Assembly: GCA_007115705.1 (NCBI GenBank) | Contig: QXEO01000531.1 | Span: 9,440,342 to 9,504,341, forward strand | DNA: 64,000 nt | From: Dactylis glomerata | Taxonomy: Eukaryota > Streptophyta > Magnoliopsida > Poales > Poaceae | Direction of reading: 5' to 3' | In this document: positions 19,094 to 29,226 of the stretch, in pieces | Layout: each line of letters begins with the position of its first letter | How positions within the stretch are numbered: the stretch's first letter is position 1 | Translations under genes and position numbers: made by a program | Notes under the pieces: generated by a model | The model's input: the letters and a program-made list of their open reading frames with translations, nothing else | What the model was told of the DNA's origin: nothing | Database searches by the model: none

Positions 19094-20715
19094 TCACGAC
19101 AGCTGCTTGAAGTGACGATTAGACAAAGGAGCTTGGGCTCCACCCAGGAGGCAAGCGGCGAAGCCTCGTGGCTCTTGATAGCCTCCCTGGTTCTCTTCCC
19201 GATGATCATTCGCTGGTGGAGGCAGCGGTAGCGGCTTGAGATCTACACGAGACAGACCATCGCGGCGGCGACCCTCGTCTCGGTCGTCGTTGCGGCGATC
19301 GGCCCGGGATCCACCCTTGCCGTGGCTACGACTACTCCCATGGCGCTTGGTGACACCATTTTCTTCATAAAACTTCCGGACTATCCAACAATCGTCGGTA
19401 TTGTGGGTGTCCTTTTTGTGGAGGATGCAGTAGAGATGGCGTCGACCTTTATCGCGCGCAGAGTGGTCCCCACGGCGCTGCTTATGATCAGGCTCCGCCG
19501 CGAGGACAGCATCCTCCTTACGCTTGGGGTCCTTGGACTTCGGCTTTAGGGGAAGCGCCTCCGGCAGGTTGTGCACGAAGAGCCTCCCCTCCTCTGCCTT
19601 GGCGCACCTATCGGCGATCTCGAAGAGCCTGACGACGGAAGTCAGCTCATCATTCACGGACAACTTCTCCCTCATCTTGATGTCGGAGACGCCCGTCGAG
19701 AACATGGAGATGACCTCCTCATTGGAGATCTGGGGAATCTTGTTCCTCATCTGGCTGAAGCGCTGGATGTATTGACGAAGCGTCTCGCCCTTGTACTGAT
19801 GCACCACCTTAAGATCATTCTTGGTGGCGGGGCGCTTGTACGTGGGCATGAAGTTGGCGATGAACTGACGGCACAAGTCCTTCCATGAAGTCATGAATTC
19901 ATGAGGAAAATTCATGAGCCAAGTTCGCGGAGCGTCTTTGAGGGCCATGGGAAACCAATTGGCCATCGCACGCTGATCCCCACGCGCGGCCTGAACGGCG
20001 ACGACGTAGAGCTGGAGGAATTCGACGGGGTTGGTGGTCCCGTCGTAACACGCGCTGATGTCCGGCTTGAACTTGTCAGGCCAGACCACATAGCATTGCT
20101 GGCGAGTGAGAACAAGGCACCCGGGGTTGTAGATAGGGTCCCCAGGGGTCTTGACGTTCTTGCCAGCTTCGCCGATGTTGTCGATGGCGTGGTCATGATT
20201 TTCGTGGCGGTGCTCAAGTCTTCCGGAGCGCGTTGGACGATTTGGCAGCTGGGCTCTCCGTGCGGCGAAGATGCGGCGCGGGAAGCTACCTTCTTGGCTT
20301 TAGCGGCCTTCCCATCTCCGGCGCCCAGGGCGTGGTGCCCCGCCATAGGATCTGGCTCTCCCGCGCCCTAGGCTCCTCCCTGGGCCGGGTCTTCATTGGC
20401 GATGGCGACGAGCTCGGTGATTCGAGCACGCCACCCCTCACGCCCGTCCGCAGTGGGCTGATAGCGTAGCAGCTCTTGTGCCATGGCGAGAGCCTGCGCA
20501 GGGGACAGCTGACTCCTAGAACGAGCGCAAGAAGTAGCGGTGGCGGTGAAGGAGAGCGAAGGCTCTGTACGCCCGGACAGGAGGTAGGAGGACTCCAGAT
20601 CTTCCTCCTCTTCGTCCTCGGCCAAGACGTGCTGATGACGGAAGATGGGCTCGGTTTGTCCCCAAACAGCGTTGCAGCGGCGAAGACGCTCGAGCCTTGC
20701 GTTGACGTCGGCCAT
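19094..20715 (-). pseudogene. Gag of Tat-B
   Basis: Capsid polyprotein. Start ATG 20715 (MADVNARLERLRR), 54 bases after the LTR. The N-terminal part, with acidic AEDEEEEDLESS, ends at a TAG (20370-20368) but continues in phase (AGHHALGAGDGKAAKAKK). A 13 bp loss after APED (near 20215) shifts the frame relative to Tat-A. The main gag domain follows: VVWPDKFKPDISACYDG, FPMALKDAPRTWL, KDLCRQFIANFMPTYKRP, HQYKGETLRQYIQRFSQM and EKLSVNDELTSVVRLFEIAD. A basic C-terminus has CILHKKDTHNTDDCW, a Cys/His motif of the C...H...C type. It ends at TGA 19096-19094. Confidence 0.85.
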
Positions 20716-20750
20716 GTCGAAGCAGATCTGGAAGAAAACACACCATAGCC

Positions 20751-20768
20751 CCCTACCTGGCGCGCCAA
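20751..20768 (-). promoter_or_regulatory. Primer-binding site of Tat-B
   Basis: On the minus strand, one base inside the 5' LTR, TTGGCGCGCCAGGTAGGG. Reverse transcription would start here with a tRNA; which tRNA I do not assign. The TTGGCG core recurs at the Tat-C primer site. Confidence 0.6.
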
Positions 20769-20769
20769 A

Positions 20770-21676
20770 TGTTGATGGATTTCATGTCGCAAGAACACGG
20801 GGTACCACGCGACGGACCCAAAGATTCGAACGCAGGGGGCTGAACGTGGGAGATCTTGGATCGCAACGAAACACGGTGACGGAAGCCTCGAGACGTTGAA
20901 CGCACAACACATTGCAGAGAGAGACACCGAGCCTTACCCAGGTTCAGGGCCCTCGTGGTGAGGTAAAACCCCTACTTCCTGCCTTGTTGTATTACGACGC
21001 GATACCTCACAAGGAGTACAAGGCCTTGGTTACAGAGCTCTAACCGGCCGGAGGTTGAAGAACCAACTTAGCCTAGCTAGGAGCCCGGAGATGAAGATTG
21101 GATCCCCTCTAAGGGGTGGCCTCTCCTCCTTTTATAGCGCCGAGGTCCTCCTTCCCCTTATCATCTTGGGGAAGTAGTTGCCACAAACGGCCAAGGAGGG
21201 AGGACAGCTGTAGTCTTGAGTATTCTGTAGACGTAGTCTTCCTAGAGTAGTGGCGCCGGTCCACAGGAGTGGGTGGAGGAAGCTGACATCCTCCTCTGGC
21301 ACCCTGCACCGTCCACCCTATTTTTAGGGGGGTGGCCAACAACCACGGTGCCGCTTTATGCAGGCACGGCGAAAGCTGGTCTCCTCCTTGTCGGGGGTAG
21401 CATGGATGGTACGCAGCCTTCTACTCTTATCTTCTTGCTCAGCACGGAAGCGTACCGAGCTGACGTGGACGTGGTCTCTCCCCTCACGAGAAATAGCTCA
21501 CGAGGAGGTCTTCTGGTCCTTAGCAGTTTTAGCCGTCGTTCTCCTCATGAGGCGCCTCCTCATGAGGGTCTTCTCCGCTGGGCTTCGGTATCGTTCCACC
21601 CCTGGGCCGAAGCTGGGTCATTGAAGGGGCCCAGGAGCAGGTGGACCGGGATACCCCGGTATCCAGAACACCAACA
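20770..21676 (-). repeat. 5' LTR of Tat-B (907 bp)
   Basis: Plus-strand TGTTGATGG to AACACCAACA, the partner of 11547-12453 and the same length. TATA box at 21129-21136 (CTTTTATA on plus), from which the gag-pol transcript would run on the minus strand. Differences from the 3' LTR are scattered single bases, many of them C/T. Confidence 0.9.
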
Positions 21677-21681
21677 CCATT
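21677..21681. repeat. TSD of Tat-B (right copy)
   Basis: CCATT directly after the LTR end AACACCAACA. Confidence 0.85.
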
Positions 21682-21691
21682 GTTGTTCCTA

Positions 21692-21699
21692 ACCATCAT
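21692..21699. repeat. 8 bp TSD of hAT element (right copy)
   Basis: ACCATCAT, the partner of 11002-11009, immediately after the right terminal repeat. Confidence 0.8.
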
Positions 21700-22195
21700 C
21701 CTTGTTTGCGCATCAATGCCATGTATTGAATGTTTTCTCCTTTTTGGTGTTTCGTGCTTCTCCTCGGTAGGATCCGGAGTTGATGTGAGCAACGAGTTTG
21801 AGAACAAGATCAACAACATCAGAGATCATTATTTGGTTATCAACAAACAAGGCAAGCAGCCCCCCTCATCTGAACCTATGGTTTCAAAGTACTTCAAAAC
21901 TTACTATTTTGTAACATACGGTTCAACTGTCTTTTGTCGATGGATAGAGTTATCCTATCTGATGCATGTTCCATTCTTGTCGCTTAAATACCCTGATCCA
22001 CTGCTCCTAGCATGACTATGTTTTGCTTGTGTGCGTCGCTAGAGCTTTCATATATCTGTAATGCTTGTTTACTCTGATACATATATATGGTTAATGAATC
22101 AGGGTTGCAAATGAATCTAGTATGACAGGATGACGTGGTATGATGATAGTTGTGTGAATAAACATGCTAAAGGCTTGGATGAGCCGCCACATGGG
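21700..22195 (+). repeat. Host-gypsy LTR piece 2
   Basis: Sequence between the hAT element and LARD-A with no supported gene. By removal of the insertions it joins 10619-11009 on the left and 33083 on the right; the last five bases, ATGGG, are the LARD-A target site. Confidence 0.45.
22191..22195. repeat. TSD of LARD-A (left copy)
   Basis: ATGGG; the right copy is 33083-33087. Confidence 0.85.
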
Positions 22196-22972
22196 TGTAA
22201 CATCCCAAGATTTTTTTCAAATTTTGGGGGAAATTTTTTGCTTTTGTTTTGAGTACATTGATTGAAAATTCACAAGGATTTAAAACTTTTTAGATATATT
22301 TAAAAGCCTTATTAGAAACTATTTCAAACTTTCTAGTATTTCTTGAAGAACTTGTTTTAGAAAGTTAAAGATTTCAAAATTACTATTTTCAACACCTATT
22401 CAAAAACCTATGCAAGCATACTAGCATAGGAAGTGTTTATCAAAAGGTTTATATTTATTAAAGATTGCATTTTCAAAACTAAGTTAGAAAGTGGTTTTCA
22501 AGCAATATTTTATAAAGCATTATCACTGAGTTCTAAGGAAGTTTTGTTTTCAAAAGACACCTCTATTTTTGTGTTTATACAAACAAGTCCTTTTCTAAAA
22601 TCCATAAGCTTTATTTTGAAAATATTGTTTTAATTTGAAAACATGCTCCTTACTGCTTAAATGGACTCATTTGAATTTGAGAAAATTTTAGAAGTTGGTT
22701 TGATTGGATTGAAGCATTTTTGCAAAAGGAATTGAAACAAATCTGAAAAACAGACGAAAAAAATAGAAAAAAAAATAGTAAAGAGGCCGCGGGACCGAAT
22801 CCGGCCCGAGCCAGGAAATAGCCCACGGCCCAATACCGTTTCACCCCGAAGGGGTATGCGGTCCATTCTTTCTCCTGCTGACACGCCGGGCCCATGTGTC
22901 ACGGTCTTCGTTCTCCTTTGGCCAGAGGCCCGGCTGAGCCTGACGCCCCTCCGCCGTTCGATGCGCCCCTAG

Positions 22973-23016
22973 CCCTAACCCTAACCCCTCCTCCACACCT
23001 CGGCCGCCTATAAAAG
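22973..23016 (+). promoter_or_regulatory. LTR promoter of LARD-A with telomere-like box and TATA box
   Basis: CCCTAACCCTAACCCC at 22973-22988, two plant telomere-type units, stands 20 bases before TATAAAAG (23009-23016); the 3' LTR has both at 30013-30026 and 30049-30056. In plants short telo-boxes in promoters bind Myb-type telomere-repeat factors; that function here is inference. Confidence 0.6.
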
Positions 23017-24447
23017 GCCCCGACACTCCTCCCCCGCCTCCCTTTCTCTCTCGCCCGAATCATCCTCGGAGTCGACGTGAATTTCTCATCGAAGCCCGCA
23101 GCCCCTGCGAGCAACTCTAGTCAATTGCGACGCCGTCAGTGAGCACCAGCCCCTCTCTCTCCCCTATCCTCTCTACCTCTCTCTGGCGCACCCCCTAACG
23201 CCCCTGGCTTGAATTGTTCTGCAGCAAAACCTCGAAGCCGCCGTATACCCAACGCGCCCGCACCTCTAGCCGCCGCCCTCTCTCACGTCAGGAAGCAAAC
23301 GGCCTCGGGGACCAAACACTCGAGTTCGCCTCGTCCCCCTGCTCACCGTCATGGCATCTCCTTCGACCAGAGTCCCCCAGATCGTTGATGATGTCAACCT
23401 CCAGTGCGCAAATCGCCGGAGACCACCAGAACCCTAGATCGAAATGGTAAGCTCCCCCTCGGTTTAATCGTGGCCGTTGGATCTTGATCCAGTGACTCTG
23501 ACCGATCACTTAAGTGAAAGGGTATCAATCAATCGGGTCCATCAGATCTGACTTAAATCCGACGCTCCACAACGTCGATCCAACTAAACCGGTACGGGCC
23601 AATGAGAAGCGGCCACGTGTCAAGCCCAGATCTGTTCTGAATCAAATTAGGTTCAAATCAATTTCAAATCATCTGCAACTTGCATAATTCATATCTTTTG
23701 ATCTGTAACTCGAAAATTAGCAAATAATATACCATTAGAATCCTTGAGTCATGTAGAATCCAGTACTGCAATAATATTTCATAATTTCAGTACTCAAATT
23801 GAAATCATTTTCAAATTGAGTCAAACCTTTCTATTAGCTTGCTTAAATCATATCTTTTGATTTTGTGTCCAAAAATTATGAATTGGTAGTCTCCGGAATA
23901 CTCTAATCTTGTAGAACATCATAGAATCAAGAAATTTCAAAGTTCATATGTGCACACACTTTGTGCATTCAAATCTATTCAAATCACTAATTTGAACATA
24001 ATTTGATTTCTAGAACTGATTTTAGAGTGATTCCAATTGCAGTGACTTTGTTTTACTGCAAGCTATCCAATAGCATCACTCTCATATTTTCTTGAACCAC
24101 TTTAGAATTATTCAAATTCTAATATGAGAATTTGAGTATTTCCTATACCATTTAATTCTATTAATGATTCGTTCTACTTTAGTAAACCCTAGGTTCATAG
24201 CTAGCTATCAAATATCATTTAGACATCACCTTGATCCATATCTTGTTCATCTAATCATAGTTGGTCTAATTCATATATATTCAATTTGCAAATGTGCTAA
24301 TTGAGTAATGTAATGATTCATGAATTCTAGTCCAATGCCTAAGTGTAATATATGCTATTTAAGAATAACTGTTGTCACATTTATTCAATAGTATTGTTGT
24401 TGCACTATTTGACTCTTGTGTGGTACATTTCACATGAGCTATTCTAA

Positions 24448-25440
24448 GGGGATGTTTGGTTCAGTGGCTATCCACTGGATGGCAAGGGATAGCCACTTTT
24501 TTAGTGATTGGCCTGTGTTTGGTTTAGAGGGTGGGAGGGGTTGAGGATATCCACATTTAGGGAATATGCCTCAAAAAACGGGTTGACGTCGTCCGCCCAA
24601 ATCTGTCGGATGAGCCCAACCACTTTTGGTTGGCGTCCATACCCTTACAGCCGAAGCGTTTTCTTCCTTGAGTCATTCGCTCACCTCCCTATCCATTCCC
24701 CTTCTCGTCTTGTTTCCTCTCTCTGTGACCACTGCGGCGGGCGGCGGCGTCCCGTTGAGTTGTTGGGCAGGATACGGGAGTCGATCATCGATGGAGAACG
24801 GGAGCGGCGTCCGATGACGAGCAGCGTCGACGGCGCCCGGATTGAGCGACGGCAACCGTGGCAGCAACACCGAGCGTCGTCTCGATGCAGATAGCCACCA
24901 ATCAGGGAACAACGAGATAGGCCGGTAGCGGGATGAGCGAACTGCGGAGACGCTAGATCTGATGCTCGCGATGGTCTCGGCTGGATAGCAGCGCAAGGTA
25001 GCGCGCGGCGCCATCGCTCGTCTCTCGCCCTGTACTCTCTATCTCTCTCTAAAAAATACACTTTGTCCACATTATGGAACATGAGCATGAGGCTTGCAGG
25101 TGCTTTTGCTTCAGATGGAATAATCAATGCTAGTACCGATTCAATATCAACAGTAAACACTCCTTTTTCAGTATAAACATTTTCGATCATGTGTGAATAA
25201 TTTGATATGTTTACTAAGAGGTAAAACTACAGATCAGGGTATATGGGGTAATTTCACCACGGGAAGGGAAAGAGGTCACCACAACATCCATCCACTTTTT
25301 AGCCTTCCAACCAAACAAAGTTTTGGTTACCATTAACCACATTTCATCCTTCCAACCAAACAAGAAAAATGGCTATCCCTAACCAGGTGGTTAGGGATAT
25401 CCTCATCCCCTGAATCCTATCCTCTGAACCAAACACACCC
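24448..25440. mobile_element. PIF/Harbinger-type element in LARD-A 5' LTR
   Basis: 993 bp bounded by GGGGATGTTTGGTTCAG and its near inverse CTGAACCAAACACACCC, and flanked by TAA on both sides (24445-24447, 25441-25443). The empty site is visible in the 3' LTR near 31485 (CTATTCTAAAACTC). The TAA target and GTTTGGTT terminal repeats fit PIF/Harbinger (Tourist-like). No transposase is seen. The middle, about 24720-25020, is much richer in G and C than the ends and might be a captured host fragment; an ATG-started minus frame at 25190-24681 spans it but I do not recognise it. Confidence 0.8.
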
Positions 25441-27030
25441 TAAAACTCATTCATGCTTAAATAAAGCATAAAGACTTCACCACTTATGTCTTGTTTAGCC
25501 CAATTCTCTCCAATCATGTTGATCTTTCCCAACTAAGCTCTCAAATCCATATCTCACAATTCATGATCCTTTCTATTATAACATATCAATAAATCTAAAT
25601 TGCTAAACAAACACTTTTCAATTGTTTGTTTTATTTGATTGTGTTTGCATGGATTGTTTATGTTATGCTATTTTGTGCTATAGTTGTGTGAAGAGCTACG
25701 TGACTAGTTGAGTTAAGAGTGAAAGATCGTATTCTTCAAAAAGGCAAGTGACACACATATCTTCTACCTATTTTATTATGCATTAGTGTTTTCAGTAGTA
25801 TGCATGATAGGTGAATGTTCAACTATTTTATAAAGTGCTAGATCCTAGTAGTGAGTAGCTATCCCTGAACCCACCCTTATAGGATGCTAAATACTTGAAT
25901 ATGATGCTATGCCATATCCACCTTGTCAAAGTTGTTTTGTGAATAAAATTAACAACTTCAACTAAAATGAACTACCTGGGTGGAGTGGTTTGATAAGAGG
26001 AGGTCGGTGTAGGTGGGTTCTGGGGCACATGCTAGGATAGATGTGTACTCAAGATACTGCTCGGGATTGCCACTCAGGATTCAAGAGATTAATATGGCTT
26101 CCATGTTTATATGTACTTCCAGTGCAACCTTATGACATTATGGGCTCTGTCTTGATTGAGTATGATTAAGGGTTCAACGATGGGTACTGACAGAGTGTGG
26201 TAGCATATTATAGGGGGTACGGTCAGATCCATTTGGTTGAATGCTTTTTCTGAGAGGTCTTGTATTATTTTTTTCCTTCGGGATAAAATAATTCTTAAGG
26301 TGAAAGTACACAACCCTTGCAAAGTGTTAAAATCTAATCGATTAGCCGAGTCCTCGGAATGGACAGTTGAGTCTCTAGCCATGGAATGATCAGAAGAATC
26401 TCATCATCGTTTCTGAATGCTTTAAAACTTGTCTAGAAATCCTAGAGGAGCTCAGGCTCATGCCCCAAAAAGGTATGGTTGTCTGGTTGGTCCAAAACTT
26501 TGTTGAGTTTCGCCCAGAACTACATACCTGATCCGTATGTAGCGTATGGGGGTTATCTTGACCCTTATAAATAAAATTTTGATAAAAAAAGGTTTTACAA
26601 GGAGATAGGATAAAACTTGCTTTGTGCAAATTAGCCTTTGAGATCCACTAGCCAAATGTCATGTAGTATAGTCTTTTCACAAATGCCACAAATATGTGTC
26701 ATTTGCCAGTATGTCGTTGTACTGACCCCTCTGGGGCTGCATATTCAAACGTGCAGGTTTTTATTCGAGTAAGGAACCAGGAGAGTAGGATCTCGAGCTT
26801 ACATTCCAACATGTCTGCCTGTGGCACTTGATGAAGATGGAGGCTCATTGCAACTATGTTTTATGCTGTGTACTCATAAGGTTGAAGACCTATATATAAC
26901 TGGATTTATGTTATAATATTGATGTTATTGCAATGATTACTTATTTTGTACTGTGGTGCTATCTACTGATCTAGGGAATGGCATAGATACACAGGAGTTC
27001 TGTCTTTTGATAAGGCAGGGTGCTACAGAA

Positions 27031-27042
27031 TGGTATCAGAGC
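27031..27042 (+). promoter_or_regulatory. Primer-binding site of LARD-A (tRNA-Met type)
   Basis: TGGTATCAGAGC, the classic complement of initiator tRNA-Met 3' end, three bases after the 5' LTR. Confidence 0.85.
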
Positions 27043-27234
27043 ATAGTGTTGCCTGTAGGATCGAGACCCTAGGTTTGGAATAGACTAGGAAGCCCTAGGA
27101 TTCTTTTCCTCACCTTAAGAAGAAAATCAATTTAGTTTTCTAAATGAAATCAATCTATTTACTTTTAGTTTGAAATTCTCTTGTAAGACTTATCCCATTC
27201 ATCTGTTTTTACACTACTCTTCTTTCTAATTGAG

Positions 27235-27849
27235 ATGACCAGCCTCATTGAATCCCTTAAGAAAAGACCAATGATGATCATGACCCTGAAGTGTGAGACT
27301 GAGTTTCCCAAAGCCTTGAAGAACCTCATGTTAAGCATGGGAATGCAAGGAGAAGCTATTTACAAAGGATTTCCCGTGATGGATGAAGGTGAAGAATATT
27401 GGTGGGTACAACTACATCTATACAAGAACATAAGAAGATGAGACTTTGGAATGTCCATCTATAAAAGGATAAAGAAGATAACCACAAAAGATGAGACCTT
27501 AGATGTTCACCTATACAAGAACAAGGAAGACAACCATAAGAAGATGGGACTTTGGATTTTTACCAACTCCGAGGTGCATACATCATTCCTCGACTCAGCA
27601 AGATGTGCTGCATGGTCAGCTATAAAGGAACTTGGAGAAAGACTCAAGTGGAGACTTCATAATACCCAGAAAGACCTCAAGGAAGAACAAGAGGATACTA
27701 TTGCACTGAAGAAAACCATAAGTCAACTTCAAGGTGGCATGGAACAATTGGTATCTGAACTTAGTGTTCAAGGAGACCTCATCAAAACCAAGGATGAGCA
27801 AATTACCAATCTACTAAAGCAGCTGGACCAGAACAATGGATCTGCCTAG
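27235..27849 (+). pseudogene. Coiled-coil gag-like ORF remnant of LARD-A
   Basis: Starts at ATG 27235 (MTSLIESLKKRPMM), has one in-frame TGA (27439-27441) and continues in the same phase from ATG 27451 to the stop after QNNGSA at 27849. About 60 bp is imperfectly repeated at 27415-27555 (LYKN...DFGMSIYKR...LYKNKED), which seems to be a tandem expansion. The C-terminal 70 residues (KWRLHNTQKDLKEEQEDTIA to LLKQLDQNNGSA) have heptad-like spacing and should form a coiled coil. The same ending, QIDQNNGSA, is encoded in LARD-B (minus strand, about 45040-44940), so the protein is a family feature. The function is not known; a gag N-terminal assembly role is a guess. Confidence 0.55.
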
Positions 27850-29204
27850 AAGAGAACCAAGAAGCCTTAGTTGGACTTCCATTAATAATCGACATTGTGT
27901 AATAAACATTTATGGTCATACCAACTTGTGGATGATCGTACTTTTCATGTGATTTAGAACTAGTTTGATTGATGTAATGAATGCTTGTTAGATTTTGTTT
28001 GTACAGCAGATTAAGAGATTTCATCTTGTAAACAATCTGCTATGTTTAGGTAGGAATTTTCGTTAGATCCCTTCTATCTAATTCTTATCTATGCTAAGAC
28101 CTAAACCTATCCTAAAAACCCAAACCGAAGTGTTCCCAATGACAGAACAACTACAATAACCCTCAGTTGGAGATAAGGATACAGAGTACAACAACAAGAG
28201 GTAGTGTTTCAAGTACAAGAGACTAGAACATTACGCAAGAGGGTGCACAAAGGATGGTACCCCAAGACTCCAGTAAGCTAGGATGGCTGAAGGATACCGC
28301 GCAAACAATAAGAAGACACCCCAAGGTGTAGCTAATGTGGAAGTAATACTATTCAACCACTACACGTAAGGAAGGTTGAAAAGAGCAAACAAAGCAATGG
28401 AAAGAGCAAACAGAACAATGGAAAAGACAAATAGAGCAATGGAAAGGATTTTGATTTCCCTTAAATGCCAAACCTAAGGATCTGCAACTTAAGGATTATT
28501 ACCATGAGTTTTGTCTCAAACCCAAGCTTGTTGCTGAAGAAGACTTACTATGGAAGATGTTCATCAACATGAAAGGTTATAAGAACAGAATGGTGTCACA
28601 TTGAAGGTTACCAGAACAGAATGGTATATCAAAGGAAGAAATCCTACTATCATGGAAAGCTACTAGGATGGAAGAGAATGGTATCTTAAGGAAGCAAACA
28701 TAAGATGAAGAACCTCTAAGGATGATGATAAGGAAGTTGAGATGATGAGAGGATACCCTCTCAACCTGGTCTTCTGATTGACCCAAAAAGGAACATATCA
28801 ACTTGGACTTCTAATTGACCAAAGAGTGACTCTTCAGTGTCCAAAGTAGTTCAACAGAACCGAAGAGTGACTCCTCAGTGTCCAAAGTAGTTTAACAACT
28901 ACCCTGCCAGATAGAAGCTCTACAATGGAGCCAGTTATCAACCAAGCAACCCCATAAGGAAGGTTGGTGCCCGGATTTGTGAATAGACACCCACCTATTG
29001 GAAATAAAGATGAAGACTATATATGAGTTCAAAAGATGACCCAGTGTCAATGTCAAAAGATGACCCAGTGCCAAGTTAAGACCAAGCTGTATCTGGTTGA
29101 ACCCAAGGATCTAGACTACCCACAAAAGTTTCTTTTAAGGGTGGTAGCCACCTAGGAAACCCAAAACCTACTTTCTTTCTAGCCTCTCCAATCTCAGGGA
29201 TGAG
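27850..29204 (+). other. LARD-A interior with decayed gag
   Basis: No long open frame. At 28205-28246 the reading is CFKYKRLEHYARGC, a gag zinc knuckle (C-X2-C-X4-H-X4-C) in which the second Cys has become Tyr. Three 21 bp tandem units follow at 28382-28444 (ending GCAATGGAA or ACAATGGAA). Two units of about 41 bp (AGAGTGACTC..CAGTGTCCAAAG) lie at 28822-28895. The remainder is AT-rich spacer. Confidence 0.55.
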
Positions 29205-29226
29205 ATTTCTTTTAAGGGTGGTAGTC
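29205..29226 (+). promoter_or_regulatory. Polypurine tract of LARD-A
   Basis: TTTCTTTTAAGGGTGGTAGTC immediately precedes the 3' LTR. A second copy of the core lies 76 bases upstream (29129-29147). LARD-B has the same pair at 43003-43021 and 43081-43100 on the minus strand. Confidence 0.7.

Larger units (their letters stand above)
11547..21676 (-). mobile_element. Tat-B: complete Tat-lineage Ty3/gypsy retrotransposon with antisense extra ORF
   Basis: 10,130 bp element on the minus strand, flanked by the 5 bp TSD CCATT (11542-11546 and 21677-21681). Order along the minus strand: 5' LTR (21676-20770), primer site, gag, protease, RT, RNase H, archaeal-type RNase H, integrase, 3' UTR with an antisense ORF, 3' LTR (12453-11547). 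The second RNase H is the Tat hallmark. LTRs differ at scattered, mostly transition, sites, so the insertion is not very recent. Gag-pol has several stops, frameshifts and deletions; the antisense ORF is the only long intact frame. It sits in the right terminal repeat of a hAT element. Confidence 0.95.
11010..21691. mobile_element. Short hAT-like element split by Tat-B
   Basis: The left end reads TAGGAATGGCAATGG (from 11010). The right end after Tat-B, read in reverse complement from 21691, is TAGGAACAACAATGG; 12 of 15 bases agree. Flanks are the same 8 bp ACCATCAT (11002-11009 and 21692-21699), the TSD size of hAT transposons. Without Tat-B and one TSD copy the element is about 550 bp, rich in CCCCAT/ATGGGG motifs near both ends, and has no transposase. 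It is non-autonomous. Confidence 0.8.
22196..27027 (+). repeat. 5' LTR of LARD-A, carrying a PIF/Harbinger insertion
   Basis: TGTAACATCCCAAG to GGCAGGGTGCTACA; 3836 bp without the 24448-25440 insertion and its extra TAA. U3 is AT-rich to about 22770, then a GC-rich promoter block with TATAAAAG (23009-23016) and the CT-rich leader, followed by a long AT-rich R/U5. Short open frames (for example 22433-22633) recur in the partner LTR without coding signature and are not called genes. Confidence 0.9.

Noticed and set aside
22433..22633. Recurring 66-codon frame in both LARD-A LTRs (also 29465-29665)
   Set aside because: It recurs only because LTRs are copies; AT-rich, low complexity, no coding signature.
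22973..22988. Telomeric repeat tract suggesting a chromosome end or interstitial telomere
   Set aside because: Only two units, and it lies at the same place in both LTRs; it is part of the LTR promoter.
24508..24894. A gene in the plus strand of the PIF/Harbinger element
   Set aside because: It does not begin with an ATG at that place, has no transposase motif and overlaps the terminal region.
28382..28444. CRISPR-like short repeats
   Set aside because: Three contiguous 21 bp units with no spacers in a plant retrotransposon; a simple tandem repeat.
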